A program made the translations under genes and the position numbers. Under the pieces are notes generated by a model. The model ran no database searches, was not told the DNA's origin, and saw only the letters and a program-made list of their open reading frames with translations. From Massilia sp. YIM B02443 (GTDB lineage: Bacteria > Pseudomonadota > Gammaproteobacteria > Burkholderiales > Burkholderiaceae_D), in NCBI RefSeq assembly GCF_030411955.1, contig NZ_JASNRA010000021.1, forward strand, positions 30,274 through 94,273: DNA of 64,000 nt, in the 5' to 3' direction. The first letter of the stretch is position 1; each line of letters starts with the position of its first letter. Below are positions 31,123 through 39,701 of this stretch, in pieces.

Positions 31123-32667
31123 TCAAGATTGCGTCACCGACTGGGTTCCTGGAAAAGCCGATTCATGTGAATCGGCTTTTTCATTTGGCGGCGGTGCCGG
31201 CAAGCCTGAAGCCGAAACCGACTGCGTTTCCTTCAGCAGACCGGCAGGCACGGCAAGGTTCTGCCCCATTTCTTCATTTCCGCCCGGCGCCGTCAATGGC
31301 AATGTGGCGCGCACGCAAGTTCCCACCCCATTCACGCCCGGCTCCACCACCAGGGTGCCGCCCAGCAGCAAGGCGCGCTCGCGCATGCCCAGCAGGCCAT
31401 GCGATTTCGAGGTCTTCATCGCATCCGGCGCGATGCCGATGCCGTCGTCGGTAATCTCCAGGCCCCAGCCGTCCGGTTCGCGCGTCAGGTTGACGATGAC
31501 GGTACGCGCCCTGGCATACTTGGCGATATTGTTCAGCGCTTCCTGGGTGATGCGGAACAGCGCAATGGCCTGCATCGGGCCGGCCCCGTCGGCTTCGGCC
31601 GCGATCAAGGGATCGACGTCCAGCGCCGTCACGCGCGCATAGTCGGCGCAATAGCTCTGCAGCGCGGCCGACAAGCCCATATTGTCGAGCAGGCTCGGGC
31701 GCAGGTTTTCGATAATACGGCGCTTCAGTTGCACCGTATCGACCAGGGTTCGACGCGCCCGGCCCAGCTTTGCGGCCAGTTCCGGATGGCTCGAACGCAA
31801 TTGCTCGCTGACGGTGGTCATGTCCATGCCGATCGCCGTCAGGTTGGCGCCCATCTCGTCGTGCAGTTCGCGCGCCAGGCGCGACTTCTCTTCTTCCTGG
31901 ACCCGGATCAGGTGGCGCGACAGCACCGACAGCTGGGCGGTGCGCTCGGCAACGATGCATTCCAGGTCGTCGTTACTCTGCTGCAATGCGCGCTCTGCCC
32001 GCAGGCGGGCGCCGAAGGCGCGCTTGACCAGGTTGTAGAACAACAGCAGCACCGCGATCGCGGCCGCATTGATGCTCAGTCCAAACAGCGCGGCGTGGCG
32101 GTACTGTTGATAAAAGGCGGCGGTGCGGGCGGCCAGCAGTTCGTTCTGCTCGCGCGTCATGATTACCACCTGCAGGCGGATCTCGTCCATCTGGGCGCGG
32201 TCGTCGGGAGAAGCGGCGATCGCCACGATGTCGGACAGCCCGCCCTGGCGGAACACTTCGAGCTGCTGGTGCATCAGCCCCAGCTTTTTCTCGATCAGGG
32301 TACGCAGCTGGGCCAGGTTTTTGGTTTGCGAGGGATTGTCGGCCAGCAGCGTGCCAAGGGTACGCAGCTGGTTGTCGAACTGCTGCGGCGCTGCGCGCAA
32401 TGGTCCCAGATAGACTTCTGAATTCGACAGGAAATAGCCGCGCAAGCTGCTCTCGGCATCGGTCACCAGCAGGTTCAGGTACTGCAGTTCGTCCGATACC
32501 TGGGCGGTGCGCGTCTGCAAGGCATTGGCCGAACGCAAGTCGTCGAGGTTGCGCAGCAGGAACACGCCGTTCACGACCAGCAGGATCGCACAGGCCAGGC
32601 ACAGCAGGGATTTATGGAGAGGGAGATTGCGGACCGGCTTGTCGGCCGGAGCGGTTGAAAAGTACAT
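31123..32667 (-). CDS. CHASE3-domain sensor histidine kinase (HisKA_3 type)
   Basis: A 514-residue kinase. TM1 lies at about residues 20-38 and TM2 at about 193-212. The extracellular helical domain has the CHASE3 pattern (LVTDAESSLRGYFLS). A coiled linker leads to the HisKA_3 H-box SRLARELHDEMGANL (His269). The ATPase has EALNNIAKYARA, DDGIGI and GLLGMRERA. The NarL-type regulator at 32868-33500 is the likely partner. The last 15 or so codons run through a terminator hairpin that serves the convergent Crp/Fnr gene. Confidence 0.9.
   Translation of the reverse strand: MYFSTAPADKPVRNLPLHKSLLCLACAILLVVNGVFLLRNLDDLRSANALQTRTAQVSDELQYLNLLVTDAESSLRGYFLSNSEVYLGPLRAAPQQFDNQLRTLGTLLADNPSQTKNLAQLRTLIEKKLGLMHQQLEVFRQGGLSDIVAIAASPDDRAQMDEIRLQVVIMTREQNELLAARTAAFYQQYRHAALFGLSINAAAIAVLLLFYNLVKRAFGARLRAERALQQSNDDLECIVAERTAQLSVLSRHLIRVQEEEKSRLARELHDEMGANLTAIGMDMTTVSEQLRSSHPELAAKLGRARRTLVDTVQLKRRIIENLRPSLLDNMGLSAALQSYCADYARVTALDVDPLIAAEADGAGPMQAIALFRITQEALNNIAKYARARTVIVNLTREPDGWGLEITDDGIGIAPDAMKTSKSHGLLGMRERALLLGGTLVVEPGVNGVGTCVRATLPLTAPGGNEEMGQNLAVPAGLLKETQSVSASGLPAPPPNEKADSHESAFPGTQSVTQS
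31152..31184 (+). terminator. Rho-independent terminator of the Crp/Fnr gene
   Basis: AAAAGCCGATT and AATCGGCTTTT form an 11-bp stem with a six-base loop, running into TTTTTCATT. The hairpin lies inside the 3' coding end of the opposing kinase gene. Confidence 0.85.
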
Positions 32668-32822
32668 CCTGACTTCCTTTCGCGCAACAGACGCCGTCCT
32701 TCATTATAGGTGTAAGGACGAATTGTTGCACCGCGAAATTCCCTCATGTAACTAACTGTTGCAATTGGGCTGCAAATGCGCAACGAAGCCAAGGGAAGTC
32801 TTGCGAAGACGGCATGCACAAA

Positions 32823-32847
32823 CGAAAACGCGCGCCGGCGCGCGCGT
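32823..32847 (-). terminator. Rho-independent terminator of the NarL-type regulator gene
   Basis: On the minus strand ACGCGCGC/GCGCGCGT with a GCCG loop is followed by TTTTCGTTT. It lies 20 bases after the regulator stop, so the downstream kinase must have its own promoter. Confidence 0.7.
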
Positions 32848-32867
32848 CGTCGACATGAAGTAGCCGG

Positions 32868-33500
32868 TCAATCCAGCAGGTTATTCTTCATGGCGTAATA
32901 GGTCAGATCCGAGTTCGACTGCAGTCCCATCTTTTCCATGATGCGGGTGCGGTAGGTCGACACGGTCTTGATCGACAGCGACAGCGCATTGCCGATATCC
33001 GACACGGTCGCTCCCTTTGCCAGGCGCAGGAACACCTGGAATTCGCGGTCCGACAGCTCGGTGTGCAGCGCCGTGTTCGGATCGCGGTCGAAGCTCTGCG
33101 CCAGCAGTTCGCCGACGGTGGACGAGACGTAGCGGCGGCCCTGGTACACGGTGCGCACGGCCGTCTTGAGTTCGTCCGCTTCGCATTCCTTGTTCAGGTA
33201 GCCGTTGGCGCCCATCTTGAACAGGTTGAGCGCATACTGCTGCGCCGGGTAACCCGACAGGATCAGCACCGGCAGGTTCGGCTGGCCCTGGCGGATGGTG
33301 CGCAGGATGTCGATGCCGCTCTGGTCGGGCATCGCGATGTCGAGCAGCAGCACGTCGCAGATCTCGCGACGGGCGATGTCGAGGGCCTCGCGGCCGGTGG
33401 CGCCTTCGGCGACGACTTCGAAGTCGCCCGACGACGAGAAAATCTGTTTGAATCCTGCTCGAACTATCTGGTGATCGTCACAAATGGCAACGCGTATCAT
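32868..33500 (-). CDS. NarL/FixJ-family response regulator
   Basis: A 210-residue regulator. The receiver has DDH at 8-10, phosphoacceptor Asp54 (VLLLDIAMPDQSGIDIL) and Lys in GANGYLNKECEADEL. The LuxR-type helix-turn-helix is in the C-terminus (LSDREFQVFLRLAKGATVSDIGNALSLSIKTVSTYRTRIMEKM). It resembles UvrY/RcsB-type regulators. It lies just upstream of the CHASE3 kinase gene on the same strand, with a terminator between, and is the likely partner of that kinase. Confidence 0.93.
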   Translation of the reverse strand: MIRVAICDDHQIVRAGFKQIFSSSGDFEVVAEGATGREALDIARREICDVLLLDIAMPDQSGIDILRTIRQGQPNLPVLILSGYPAQQYALNLFKMGANGYLNKECEADELKTAVRTVYQGRRYVSSTVGELLAQSFDRDPNTALHTELSDREFQVFLRLAKGATVSDIGNALSLSIKTVSTYRTRIMEKMGLQSNSDLTYYAMKNNLLD

Positions 33501-33749
33501 TGTCTTCCCTTAAATTTTCCTTGCGCAGGAAAGTGCCGGGTCCGATCTGCCCGGCTTGGCGTTGATTTCAGCACAAGCGCGGGTGACATTCTAACATTAC
33601 CGGGCCAGCCTTCAACAGCAGCACGAATGCTTGAGCAGAACCTCGGGTCAAAAGCGCTTTTTTCTTTCCTGTCGTCATCGCTACAGCGTCATGGCAGCAC
33701 AAACAGCGACCTTCGAGCGGAGCGCCGCCGACCAACGACGACGAGGCTG

Positions 33750-34151
33750 TCAGGCCGGCCGCGGGCCGTTCTTGAGCAGGTCGAGAATGTCGAGCAGCTC
33801 GGCGCGCAGCTTGTCGCCGTCGATCGCAGGCGTGGCTTCGGGCAACTCGGGCGCTTCGATCTCGGCCGCACCGGCGCGGCCATCGAGGCGGTTACGGGCG
33901 CCGCTGATGGTAAAGCCTTGCTCGTACAACAGCTCGCGGATGCGCCGGATGAGCAGCACTTCGTGGTGCTGGTAATAGCGGCGGTTTCCACGACGTTTGA
34001 CCGGCTTTAGCTGGGTAAATTCCTGCTCCCAGTAGCGCAGCACATGGGGCTTGACGCCACACAAATCACTCACTTCCCCAATGGTGAAATAACGCTTGGC
34101 CGGAATCGGCGGCAGCGTGGTCAGTTCGTTCTTGTTTGGTCGGTCATTCAT
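33750..34151 (-). CDS. MerR-family transcriptional regulator next to ihfA
   Basis: A 133-residue protein with an N-terminal MerR winged helix (YFTIGEVSDLCGVKPHVLRYWEQEF, then RGNRRYYQHHEVLLI) and a C-terminal Ala/Glu-rich coiled segment without metal-binding cysteines. The gene order pheS-pheT-ihfA-merR is common in beta- and gamma-proteobacteria, but its target is generally unknown. It starts 7 bp after the ihfA stop, so the two are co-transcribed. No tRNA or terminator was seen at 33501-33749 beyond a short AAAAGCGCTTTT palindrome. Confidence 0.92.
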   Translation of the reverse strand: MNDRPNKNELTTLPPIPAKRYFTIGEVSDLCGVKPHVLRYWEQEFTQLKPVKRRGNRRYYQHHEVLLIRRIRELLYEQGFTISGARNRLDGRAGAAEIEAPELPEATPAIDGDKLRAELLDILDLLKNGPRPA

Positions 34152-34158
34152 CGCTTAG

Positions 34159-34527
34159 TCAGGCTGCGTGCGCCAGCGGATCCGGCGTGGAGGCCGCCGG
34201 ATTGGCCTCCTCCACCATGCCCTTGAGTTTCTGGCTGGCGTGGAAGGTCACGACGCGGCGCGCCGTGATGGGAATCTCTTCCCCGGTTTTTGGATTGCGA
34301 CCCGGCCGCTGCGGCTTGTCGCGCAACTGGAAGTTGCCGAAACCGGACAGCTTGACCGCTTCGCCCCGTTCCAGCGCGTTGCGGATCTCGTCGAAAAAGG
34401 TTTCGACCATGTCCTTGGCTTCGCGCTTGTTCAGGCCGACCTGCTCGAACAGCAGTTCGGCCAGCTCGGCCTTGGTCAAGGTCGGCAATGCCTGTTCCGC
34501 TTCCTTCCGCACCCGCGCCACCTGCAT
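34159..34527 (-). CDS. ihfA: Integration host factor subunit alpha
   Basis: A nucleoid-associated DNA-bending protein, active as a heterodimer with IhfB. LTKAELAELLFEQVGLNKREAKDMVE and the DNA-arm region GRNPKTGEEIPITARRVVTFHAS are diagnostic. The ATG at 34527 gives 122 residues, with about 14 residues more than usual before TLTKAEL. A TTG codon at 34488, preceded by GGAAGCGGAACAGGCA, would give PTLTKAEL directly and a 109-residue protein of family length. The true start is therefore uncertain. It lies downstream of pheT in the same operon. Confidence 0.95.
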   Translation of the reverse strand: MQVARVRKEAEQALPTLTKAELAELLFEQVGLNKREAKDMVETFFDEIRNALERGEAVKLSGFGNFQLRDKPQRPGRNPKTGEEIPITARRVVTFHASQKLKGMVEEANPAASTPDPLAHAA

Positions 34528-34669
34528 CGCGCGGTCCAGGTCGGCGACCAGCGCTTCCTGGAATACGGCCGAATCGACGTCGTTGTTGTTAATTTTGAAG
34601 CCCTGCCTTCAAGTCAAACGTGTTCTGGATGAGCGGCGAACCGGCATGCTGCCGGCTCGCCCTTCTTTC

Positions 34670-37096
34670 TTATGCGCGCAGCTTTGCGTTCAGCTTCGTC
34701 TCGGCGGCAGTGGCGACCGCTGCCATGATGGCATCGACCGCGTCGTCCTGCAGCGTCGATTGAGTATCTTGCAAGCTAAAGCGGAAAGCAAGGCTTTTTT
34801 CATCCGTCTCCAGGCCCTTGCCGCGATATTCATCAAACAAAACAACGGCTTGCACGATCTTTCCTTGCGGATTGACGGCGATTTCGGCCTCGAACGCATC
34901 GATCACGGCCTGGGCCGGCACGTCCGCCTTGACCACCAGCGCCAGGTCGCGCGTGGCGCCCGGAAACTTGGAAATCTCGGTGTAGGCCGGCACGCCGCGC
35001 TGGCGCAGCGCTTCGGCGTCGACTTCGAACAGCACCGGCGCCTGCGGCAGGTCGTACTTCTGCAGCCAGCGCGGGTGCAGCTCGCCGACGAAACCGATCT
35101 GCACGCCGTCCAGCTCGACGCTGGCGCAACGGCCCGGGTGCAGTGCCGGGTGTTCGGCCTTGGCAAAGCGCAGCTGGCGCGGCGCGAACAGGGCTTCCAG
35201 GTCGGCCTTGACGTCGAAGAAGTCGACCGCGCGGGTCGGCAAATCCCACTGCTCGTCGAAGGCCGGGCCGTAGGCGATCGCCGCCACGCGTTTCGGCTGC
35301 TCGTAGCCGGCCACGCTCAGCGCGCCATCCTGCACTTCGGCGTTACGCTTGAACACGGCGCCGATCTCGAAGGCGCGCACGCGGCCGGCCTTGCGGTTGA
35401 TGTTGTAGCGCACGTTCGCCACCAGGCTGCCGACCAGCGACGAGCGCATCACGCTCAGCTGGCTGGCGATCGGGTTCTGCAGGCGGATCGGTTCGGCGTT
35501 GCCGGCGAAATCCTGCTCCCAGACGCTTTCCACGAAGCTCATGTTGACTACTTCCTGGTAACCCAGGTCGGCCAGTTGATGGCGGATCGCAAACAGCGAG
35601 CGGGTGTTTTCCGGTTCGATCAGCATCGCGCTCGGCGCGACCGGCGGGTTGGCCGGAATGTTCTCGAAACCATATACGCGCGCCACTTCCTCGATCAGGT
35701 CTTCCTCGATCTCGATGTCGAAGCGGTACGACGGCGCCGTCACCAGGAAATTGCCTTCGGTCTGGGTGAATTCCAGGCCCAGGCGGGTGAAGATGTCGGC
35801 CACCATGGCGTCGTCGATCGGCACGCCGATCACCTTGGCGGCGCGCGCGGTGCGCAATGCCACCGGGGCGCGCTGCGGCAGGTTGACGATCTGGTCGTCG
35901 ACCGGGCCGACTTTCGTCTCTTGCGTGCCGCAGATCTCGACGATCAGCGCGCTGATGCGCTCGATGTGGTCCGGAATGGTCGCGTAGTCGACGCCGCGCT
36001 CGAAGCGGTGCGCCGCGTCGGTCGAGAAGTTGTAGCGGCGCGCGCGGCCCTGGATCGCGTTCGGCCACCAGAATGCCGCTTCCAGATAGATATCGGTGGT
36101 ATCCAGGGTGACGGCGGTGGAGTCGCCGCCCATGATGCCGGCCAGCGATTCGATCTGTTGATCATCGGCGATCACGCCGACCCACTCGTCCACCTCGATG
36201 GTGTTGCCGTTGAGGAGCTTGAGCGATTCGCCCTTCTTGCCCCAACGCACATCCAGGCTGCCGTGAATCTTGCTCAGGTCGAACACGTGCGACGGACGGC
36301 CGACTTCCAGCATCACGTAGTTCGAGATGTCGACCAGGGCCGACACCGAGCGCTGGCCGCTGCGTTCCAGGCGGCGCCTCATCCACTCGGGGGTGGCGGC
36401 GCGCGCGTTCAGGCCGCGGATCACGCGGCCGGCGAAGCGGCCGCACAGGTCCGGCGCCGACACCTTGGCCGGCAGGATTTCGTCGCTGGTGACCGGCACC
36501 ACGCGCGACGGCGCCAGGCTCAGGGGCGAGCCGGTGAGTGCCGCCACTTCGCGCGCCACGCCCAGCACCGACAGGCAATCGGCCTTGTTCGGGGTCAGCT
36601 TGATGGTGAACTTGAGGTCGTTCAGGTGCAGATAGTCGCGGATGTTCTGGCCGACCGGCGCGTCTTCCGGCAGTTCCATCAGGCCGCTGCTCTCTTCCGA
36701 GATCTTCAGCTCTTTCGCGGAGCACATCATGCCCTGCGACTCGACGCCGCGCAGTTTACCGACCTTGATTTCGAAGGGCTTGCCGTCCGCGCCCGGCGGC
36801 AGCACGGCGCCGGCCTTGGCGCAGATCGCCTTCATGCCGGCGCGCACGTTCGGCGCGCCGCAAACGATGTTGAGCAGGGTGCCGGTGCCGACGTCGACCT
36901 GGCACACGTTCAGGCGGTCGGCGTTCGGGTGTTTCGCCACTTCCTTGACTTCGGCCACCACCACGTTCGAGAACGGCGGGGCGACCGCTTCCACTTCTTC
37001 CACTTCCAGGCCCGACATCGTCAGGAGGTGCGACAGCTCGTCCGAATTCATCTTCGGATCGACCATCGAACGGAGCCAGTTTTCGGAAAATTGCAT
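34670..37096 (-). CDS. pheT: Phenylalanyl-tRNA synthetase beta subunit
   Basis: An 808-residue subunit with an N-terminal tRNA-binding OB domain (VVVAEVKEVAKHPNADRLNVCQVD), B3/B4 editing domains (VDISNYVMLEVGRPSHVFD), a B5 region and a C-terminal ferredoxin-fold anticodon-binding domain (FPGATRDLALVV). Together with PheS it charges tRNA-Phe as an alpha2beta2 enzyme. It lies 25 bp after pheS. Length and domain order are normal. Confidence 0.98.
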   Translation of the reverse strand: MQFSENWLRSMVDPKMNSDELSHLLTMSGLEVEEVEAVAPPFSNVVVAEVKEVAKHPNADRLNVCQVDVGTGTLLNIVCGAPNVRAGMKAICAKAGAVLPPGADGKPFEIKVGKLRGVESQGMMCSAKELKISEESSGLMELPEDAPVGQNIRDYLHLNDLKFTIKLTPNKADCLSVLGVAREVAALTGSPLSLAPSRVVPVTSDEILPAKVSAPDLCGRFAGRVIRGLNARAATPEWMRRRLERSGQRSVSALVDISNYVMLEVGRPSHVFDLSKIHGSLDVRWGKKGESLKLLNGNTIEVDEWVGVIADDQQIESLAGIMGGDSTAVTLDTTDIYLEAAFWWPNAIQGRARRYNFSTDAAHRFERGVDYATIPDHIERISALIVEICGTQETKVGPVDDQIVNLPQRAPVALRTARAAKVIGVPIDDAMVADIFTRLGLEFTQTEGNFLVTAPSYRFDIEIEEDLIEEVARVYGFENIPANPPVAPSAMLIEPENTRSLFAIRHQLADLGYQEVVNMSFVESVWEQDFAGNAEPIRLQNPIASQLSVMRSSLVGSLVANVRYNINRKAGRVRAFEIGAVFKRNAEVQDGALSVAGYEQPKRVAAIAYGPAFDEQWDLPTRAVDFFDVKADLEALFAPRQLRFAKAEHPALHPGRCASVELDGVQIGFVGELHPRWLQKYDLPQAPVLFEVDAEALRQRGVPAYTEISKFPGATRDLALVVKADVPAQAVIDAFEAEIAVNPQGKIVQAVVLFDEYRGKGLETDEKSLAFRFSLQDTQSTLQDDAVDAIMAAVATAAETKLNAKLRA

Positions 37097-37121
37097 ATTC
37101 TTTTTTGCCTCAGCGTCTAGA

Positions 37122-38138
37122 TTAGTTGAACTGCTTCAGGAAACGCAGGTCGCCTTCGTAGAACAGGCGCAGATCGTTGATTCCATAACGCAGCATCGTC
37201 AGGCGCTCGAGGCCGGAGCCGAACGCGAAGCCGATGAACCGCTCCGGGTCCAGCCCGAAGTTGCGCACCACCGTCGGGTGCACCTGGCCGGCGCCCGACA
37301 CTTCCAGCCAGCGGCCCTTCAAAGGACCGGAACCGAACGCAATGTCGATCTCGGCCGACGGTTCGGTGAACGGGAAATAAGATGGTCGGAACCTGACTTG
37401 CAGGTCGTCGGTCTCGAAGAAGGCCTTGACGAAGTTCAGGTACACGCCCTTGAGGTCGGCGAAGCTGATGTTTTCGCCGATCCACAGGCCTTCGACCTGG
37501 TGGAACATCGGCGAGTGGGTGGCGTCGCTGTCGACGCGATAGGTGCGGCCCGGCGCGATCACCTTGATCGGCGGCGTGTGGGTGCGCGCGTAGCGCACCT
37601 GCATCGGGCTGGTGTGGGTACGCAGCAGCAGCGGCTTGCCCTGGCTGTCGTTGCCCTCGATATAGAAGGTGTCCTGCATCGAACGCGCCGGGTGGTTCTC
37701 GGGGCTGTTCAGGGCGGTGAAGTTGGTCCAGTCGGTTTCGATCTCGGGGCCGTCGGCCACGTCGAAGCCGATCGAGCGGAAGATCTGCTCGACGCGTTCC
37801 CAGGTGCGCATCACCGGGTGGATGCCGCCCTTGGAGCGGCCACGGCCAGGCAGGGTGACGTCGATCGCTTCACCGCTCAGGCGTGCCTGCAGCTGGGCGT
37901 CGGCCAGCGCATCGCGGCGCGCGGTCAAGGCCTGTTCGATTTTTTCTTTGGCGGCATTGATCAGGGCGCCCTGCGCCTTGCGCGCATCCGGGTCGAGCTT
38001 GCCCAGGCCCTTCATCAGGTCGGTCACCTGGCCGGTCTTGCCCAGGTATTTGGCTTTCGCATTTTCGAGCGCGGCGGCATCCACGGCGGCGACGAAGTCA
38101 GCCTGGGCCGCGACGACGAGTTCTTCCAGCGAGTTCAT
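37122..38138 (-). CDS. pheS: Phenylalanyl-tRNA synthetase alpha subunit
   Basis: A 338-residue catalytic subunit with a class II aminoacyl-tRNA synthetase fold. Motif 2 is around FRPSYFPFTEPSAEID, motif 3 is GSGLERLTMLRYGI, and SDATHSPMFHQVEGL contributes the active site. The N-terminal coiled coil binds tRNA. Start 38138 (MNSLEELVVAA) follows CAGGA at rather long spacing. Between rplT and pheS lie two hairpins, one a terminator, so pheST may be partly uncoupled from the ribosomal genes. Confidence 0.98.
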   Translation of the reverse strand: MNSLEELVVAAQADFVAAVDAAALENAKAKYLGKTGQVTDLMKGLGKLDPDARKAQGALINAAKEKIEQALTARRDALADAQLQARLSGEAIDVTLPGRGRSKGGIHPVMRTWERVEQIFRSIGFDVADGPEIETDWTNFTALNSPENHPARSMQDTFYIEGNDSQGKPLLLRTHTSPMQVRYARTHTPPIKVIAPGRTYRVDSDATHSPMFHQVEGLWIGENISFADLKGVYLNFVKAFFETDDLQVRFRPSYFPFTEPSAEIDIAFGSGPLKGRWLEVSGAGQVHPTVVRNFGLDPERFIGFAFGSGLERLTMLRYGINDLRLFYEGDLRFLKQFN

Positions 38139-38180
38139 GCTTGTTGTTTTCCTGTTTTTCGTTGGCGGGAGCGCCAGAAT

Positions 38181-38239
38181 CAAAAACGGGGCACAGGTAT
38201 GACCCTTGCCCCGTTTCTTTTGCGCCGCATTGCTGCGGC
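38181..38239 (-). terminator. Terminator/attenuator-like leader between rplT and pheS
   Basis: On the minus strand a perfect 6-bp hairpin with a GCAA tetraloop (GCCGCA/TGCGGC, 38224-38239) comes first. A stem ACGGGGC/GCCCCGT follows, ending in TTTTG (38181-38214). The second has the form of a rho-independent terminator ahead of pheST. No Phe-rich leader frame was found, so active attenuation is not supported; partial termination is the simpler reading. Confidence 0.6.
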
Positions 38240-38266
38240 ACTAGCTTGCCAGCAAACTGCTCGTAA

Positions 38267-38626
38267 TTAAGCAGCCAGCTTTGCCTTGACGGCGCTGACG
38301 ATAGCGGCGAATGCCGGCTTGTCATGCACAGCCATGTCGGCCAGGACTTTACGGTCCAGTTCAATCGCGGACTTCTTCAGGCCGTTCATGAAGGCGCTGT
38401 AGGTCATGCCGTGCGAACGCGAAGCCGCGTTGATACGGGTGATCCACAGTGCGCGGAAGACGCGCTTCTTGTTGCGGCGATCGCGGTAGGCGTACTGGCC
38501 AGCGCGCATGACTGCTTGCTTGGCAATACGGTATACCTTGCTGCGGCGACCACGGTAACCTTTTGCAAGGTCAAGGACTTTCTTGTGACGGGCACGTGCA
38601 GTAACCCCACGTTTTACTCGAGGCAT
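38267..38626 (-). CDS. rplT: 50S ribosomal protein L20
   Basis: A 119-residue, strongly basic protein beginning MPRVKRGVTARARHKKVLD and containing GYRGRRSKVYRIAKQAVM, both diagnostic of L20. It binds 23S rRNA early in 50S assembly and can autoregulate its operon. It lies 20 bp after rpmI. Confidence 0.99.
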   Translation of the reverse strand: MPRVKRGVTARARHKKVLDLAKGYRGRRSKVYRIAKQAVMRAGQYAYRDRRNKKRVFRALWITRINAASRSHGMTYSAFMNGLKKSAIELDRKVLADMAVHDKPAFAAIVSAVKAKLAA

Positions 38627-38646
38627 ATTCGCTCCTTAGTGTGAGA

Positions 38647-38844
38647 TTAAGCAGATGGCATCATACGCAGGACGCTGGTAACGTCCGACGCATTGATGTT
38701 ACGGGTGCCGCGCAGCTGGCGCTTGTTCTTGGTGGTCTTCTTGGTCAGGATGTGACGCTTGAACGCCATACCCGATTTGACGGTACCGCCCGGACGCACG
38801 CGAAAACGTTTCTTCGCGCTGCTTTTGGTTTTCATTTTTGGCAT
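38647..38844 (-). CDS. rpmI: 50S ribosomal protein L35
   Basis: A 65-residue basic protein, MPKMKTKSSAKKRFRV..., diagnostic of L35. The ATG at 38844 is chosen over 38850 because the family starts MPKMKT. It is separated from infC by more than 850 bp of repeat-rich sequence, which is unusual for this operon. Confidence 0.98.
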   Translation of the reverse strand: MPKMKTKSSAKKRFRVRPGGTVKSGMAFKRHILTKKTTKNKRQLRGTRNINASDVTSVLRMMPSA

Positions 38845-39060
38845 AGTCATCTGTCCTCGCGGACAGCCTCTATGGGACAGGATTGCAGGTGGCAGCGACG
38901 CTGCTCTTAAATGCCTACTTTCACTTGTCTTGCAGCAGAAGCTAGTCTGCTACAACCTGTTCATGCAAACAGGAATCGCGGATTGTAGCACAGGTTTGGC
39001 GGAAATGGACGCTGTGGCAGCACCATCAGACGCCGCGACCTGCGTAGGGTTGGCGGCTTC

Positions 39061-39604
39061 GCCGCCGACGCGGCGATAGTTTGCAGCAAGATCATCCCGC
39101 ACGAAAGCGGAGCCAGTAGCGATCACCGCGTCGGCGGCGGAGCCGCCAACCCGACGCCGCATGCCGCCGTCGTGGTTATTGTTTGCAGCAAGATCCTCCC
39201 GCACGACAGCGGTGCCAGTCGCGAGCGCCGCGGCGGCGGCGCCGCCCCCCACCCTCCGCCGCATGCCGCCGTCGTGGTTATTGTTTGCAGCAAGATCCTC
39301 CCGCACGACAGCGGTGCCAGTCGCGAGCGCCGCGGCGGCGGCGCCGCCAACCCTACGCCGCATGCCGCCGACGTGGCGATAGTTTGCAGCAAGATCATCC
39401 CGCACGACAGCGGAGCCAGTAGCGATCGCCGCGTCGGCGGCGGAGCCGCCAACCCTACGCCGCCTGCCGCCGACGTGGCGATAGTTTCCAGCAAGATCAT
39501 CCCCCACGACCGCGGAGCCAGTAGCGATCGCCGCGTCGCCGGCGGAGCCGCCAACCCTACGCCGCATGCCGCCGACGCGGCGATAGTTTGCAGCGAGATC
39601 ATCC
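39061..39604. repeat. 102-bp tandem repeat array between infC and rpmI
   Basis: Six copies of the anchor GTTTGCAGCAAGATC (one with GTTTCCAG, one with CAGCGAGATC) start at 39079, 39181, 39283, 39382, 39484 and 39586. The spacing is 102, 102, 99, 102 and 102 bp. Each unit carries a GC-rich inverted repeat of the type GGCGGCGGAGCCGCC, and several end in CCAACCCTACG. The left edge at 39042 has the inverted form CGTAGGGTTGGCGG, so the array begins as a head-to-head pair. All periods are multiples of three, keeping frames open on both strands, including a minus-strand frame 38950-39684. No promoter or convincing ribosome-binding site supports translation. The rest of 38845-39701 shows nothing recognisable. 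Confidence 0.9.
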
Positions 39605-39701
39605 GGCCGCTCGCGGCGCACAGACGAGCGAAGGCCGGGCCGCCGCGCACGCTTTCGCATGCGCAACGGACCCGACCTCTGCAATCTGACGACGCGAAGA
39701 A

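Noticed and set aside
33501..33749. tRNA gene after the ihfA-merR pair
   Set aside because: No cloverleaf or T-loop GTTCGAAT-like sequence was found on either strand in this gap.
38181..38300. Phe-rich leader peptide before pheST as in E. coli pheM
   Set aside because: The only short frame in front of the terminator is basic (starting MRRKRN) with a single Phe at its end, so attenuation by Phe codons is not supported.
39061..39604. CRISPR array
   Set aside because: The unit is about 100 bp with near-identical sequence throughout and no unique spacers; no cas genes are nearby.
38950..39684. Minus-strand repeat protein of about 244 residues
   Set aside because: Frames are open in several phases because the repeat length is a multiple of three. 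The start would be TTG without a good ribosome-binding site. Kept as a repeat rather than a gene.
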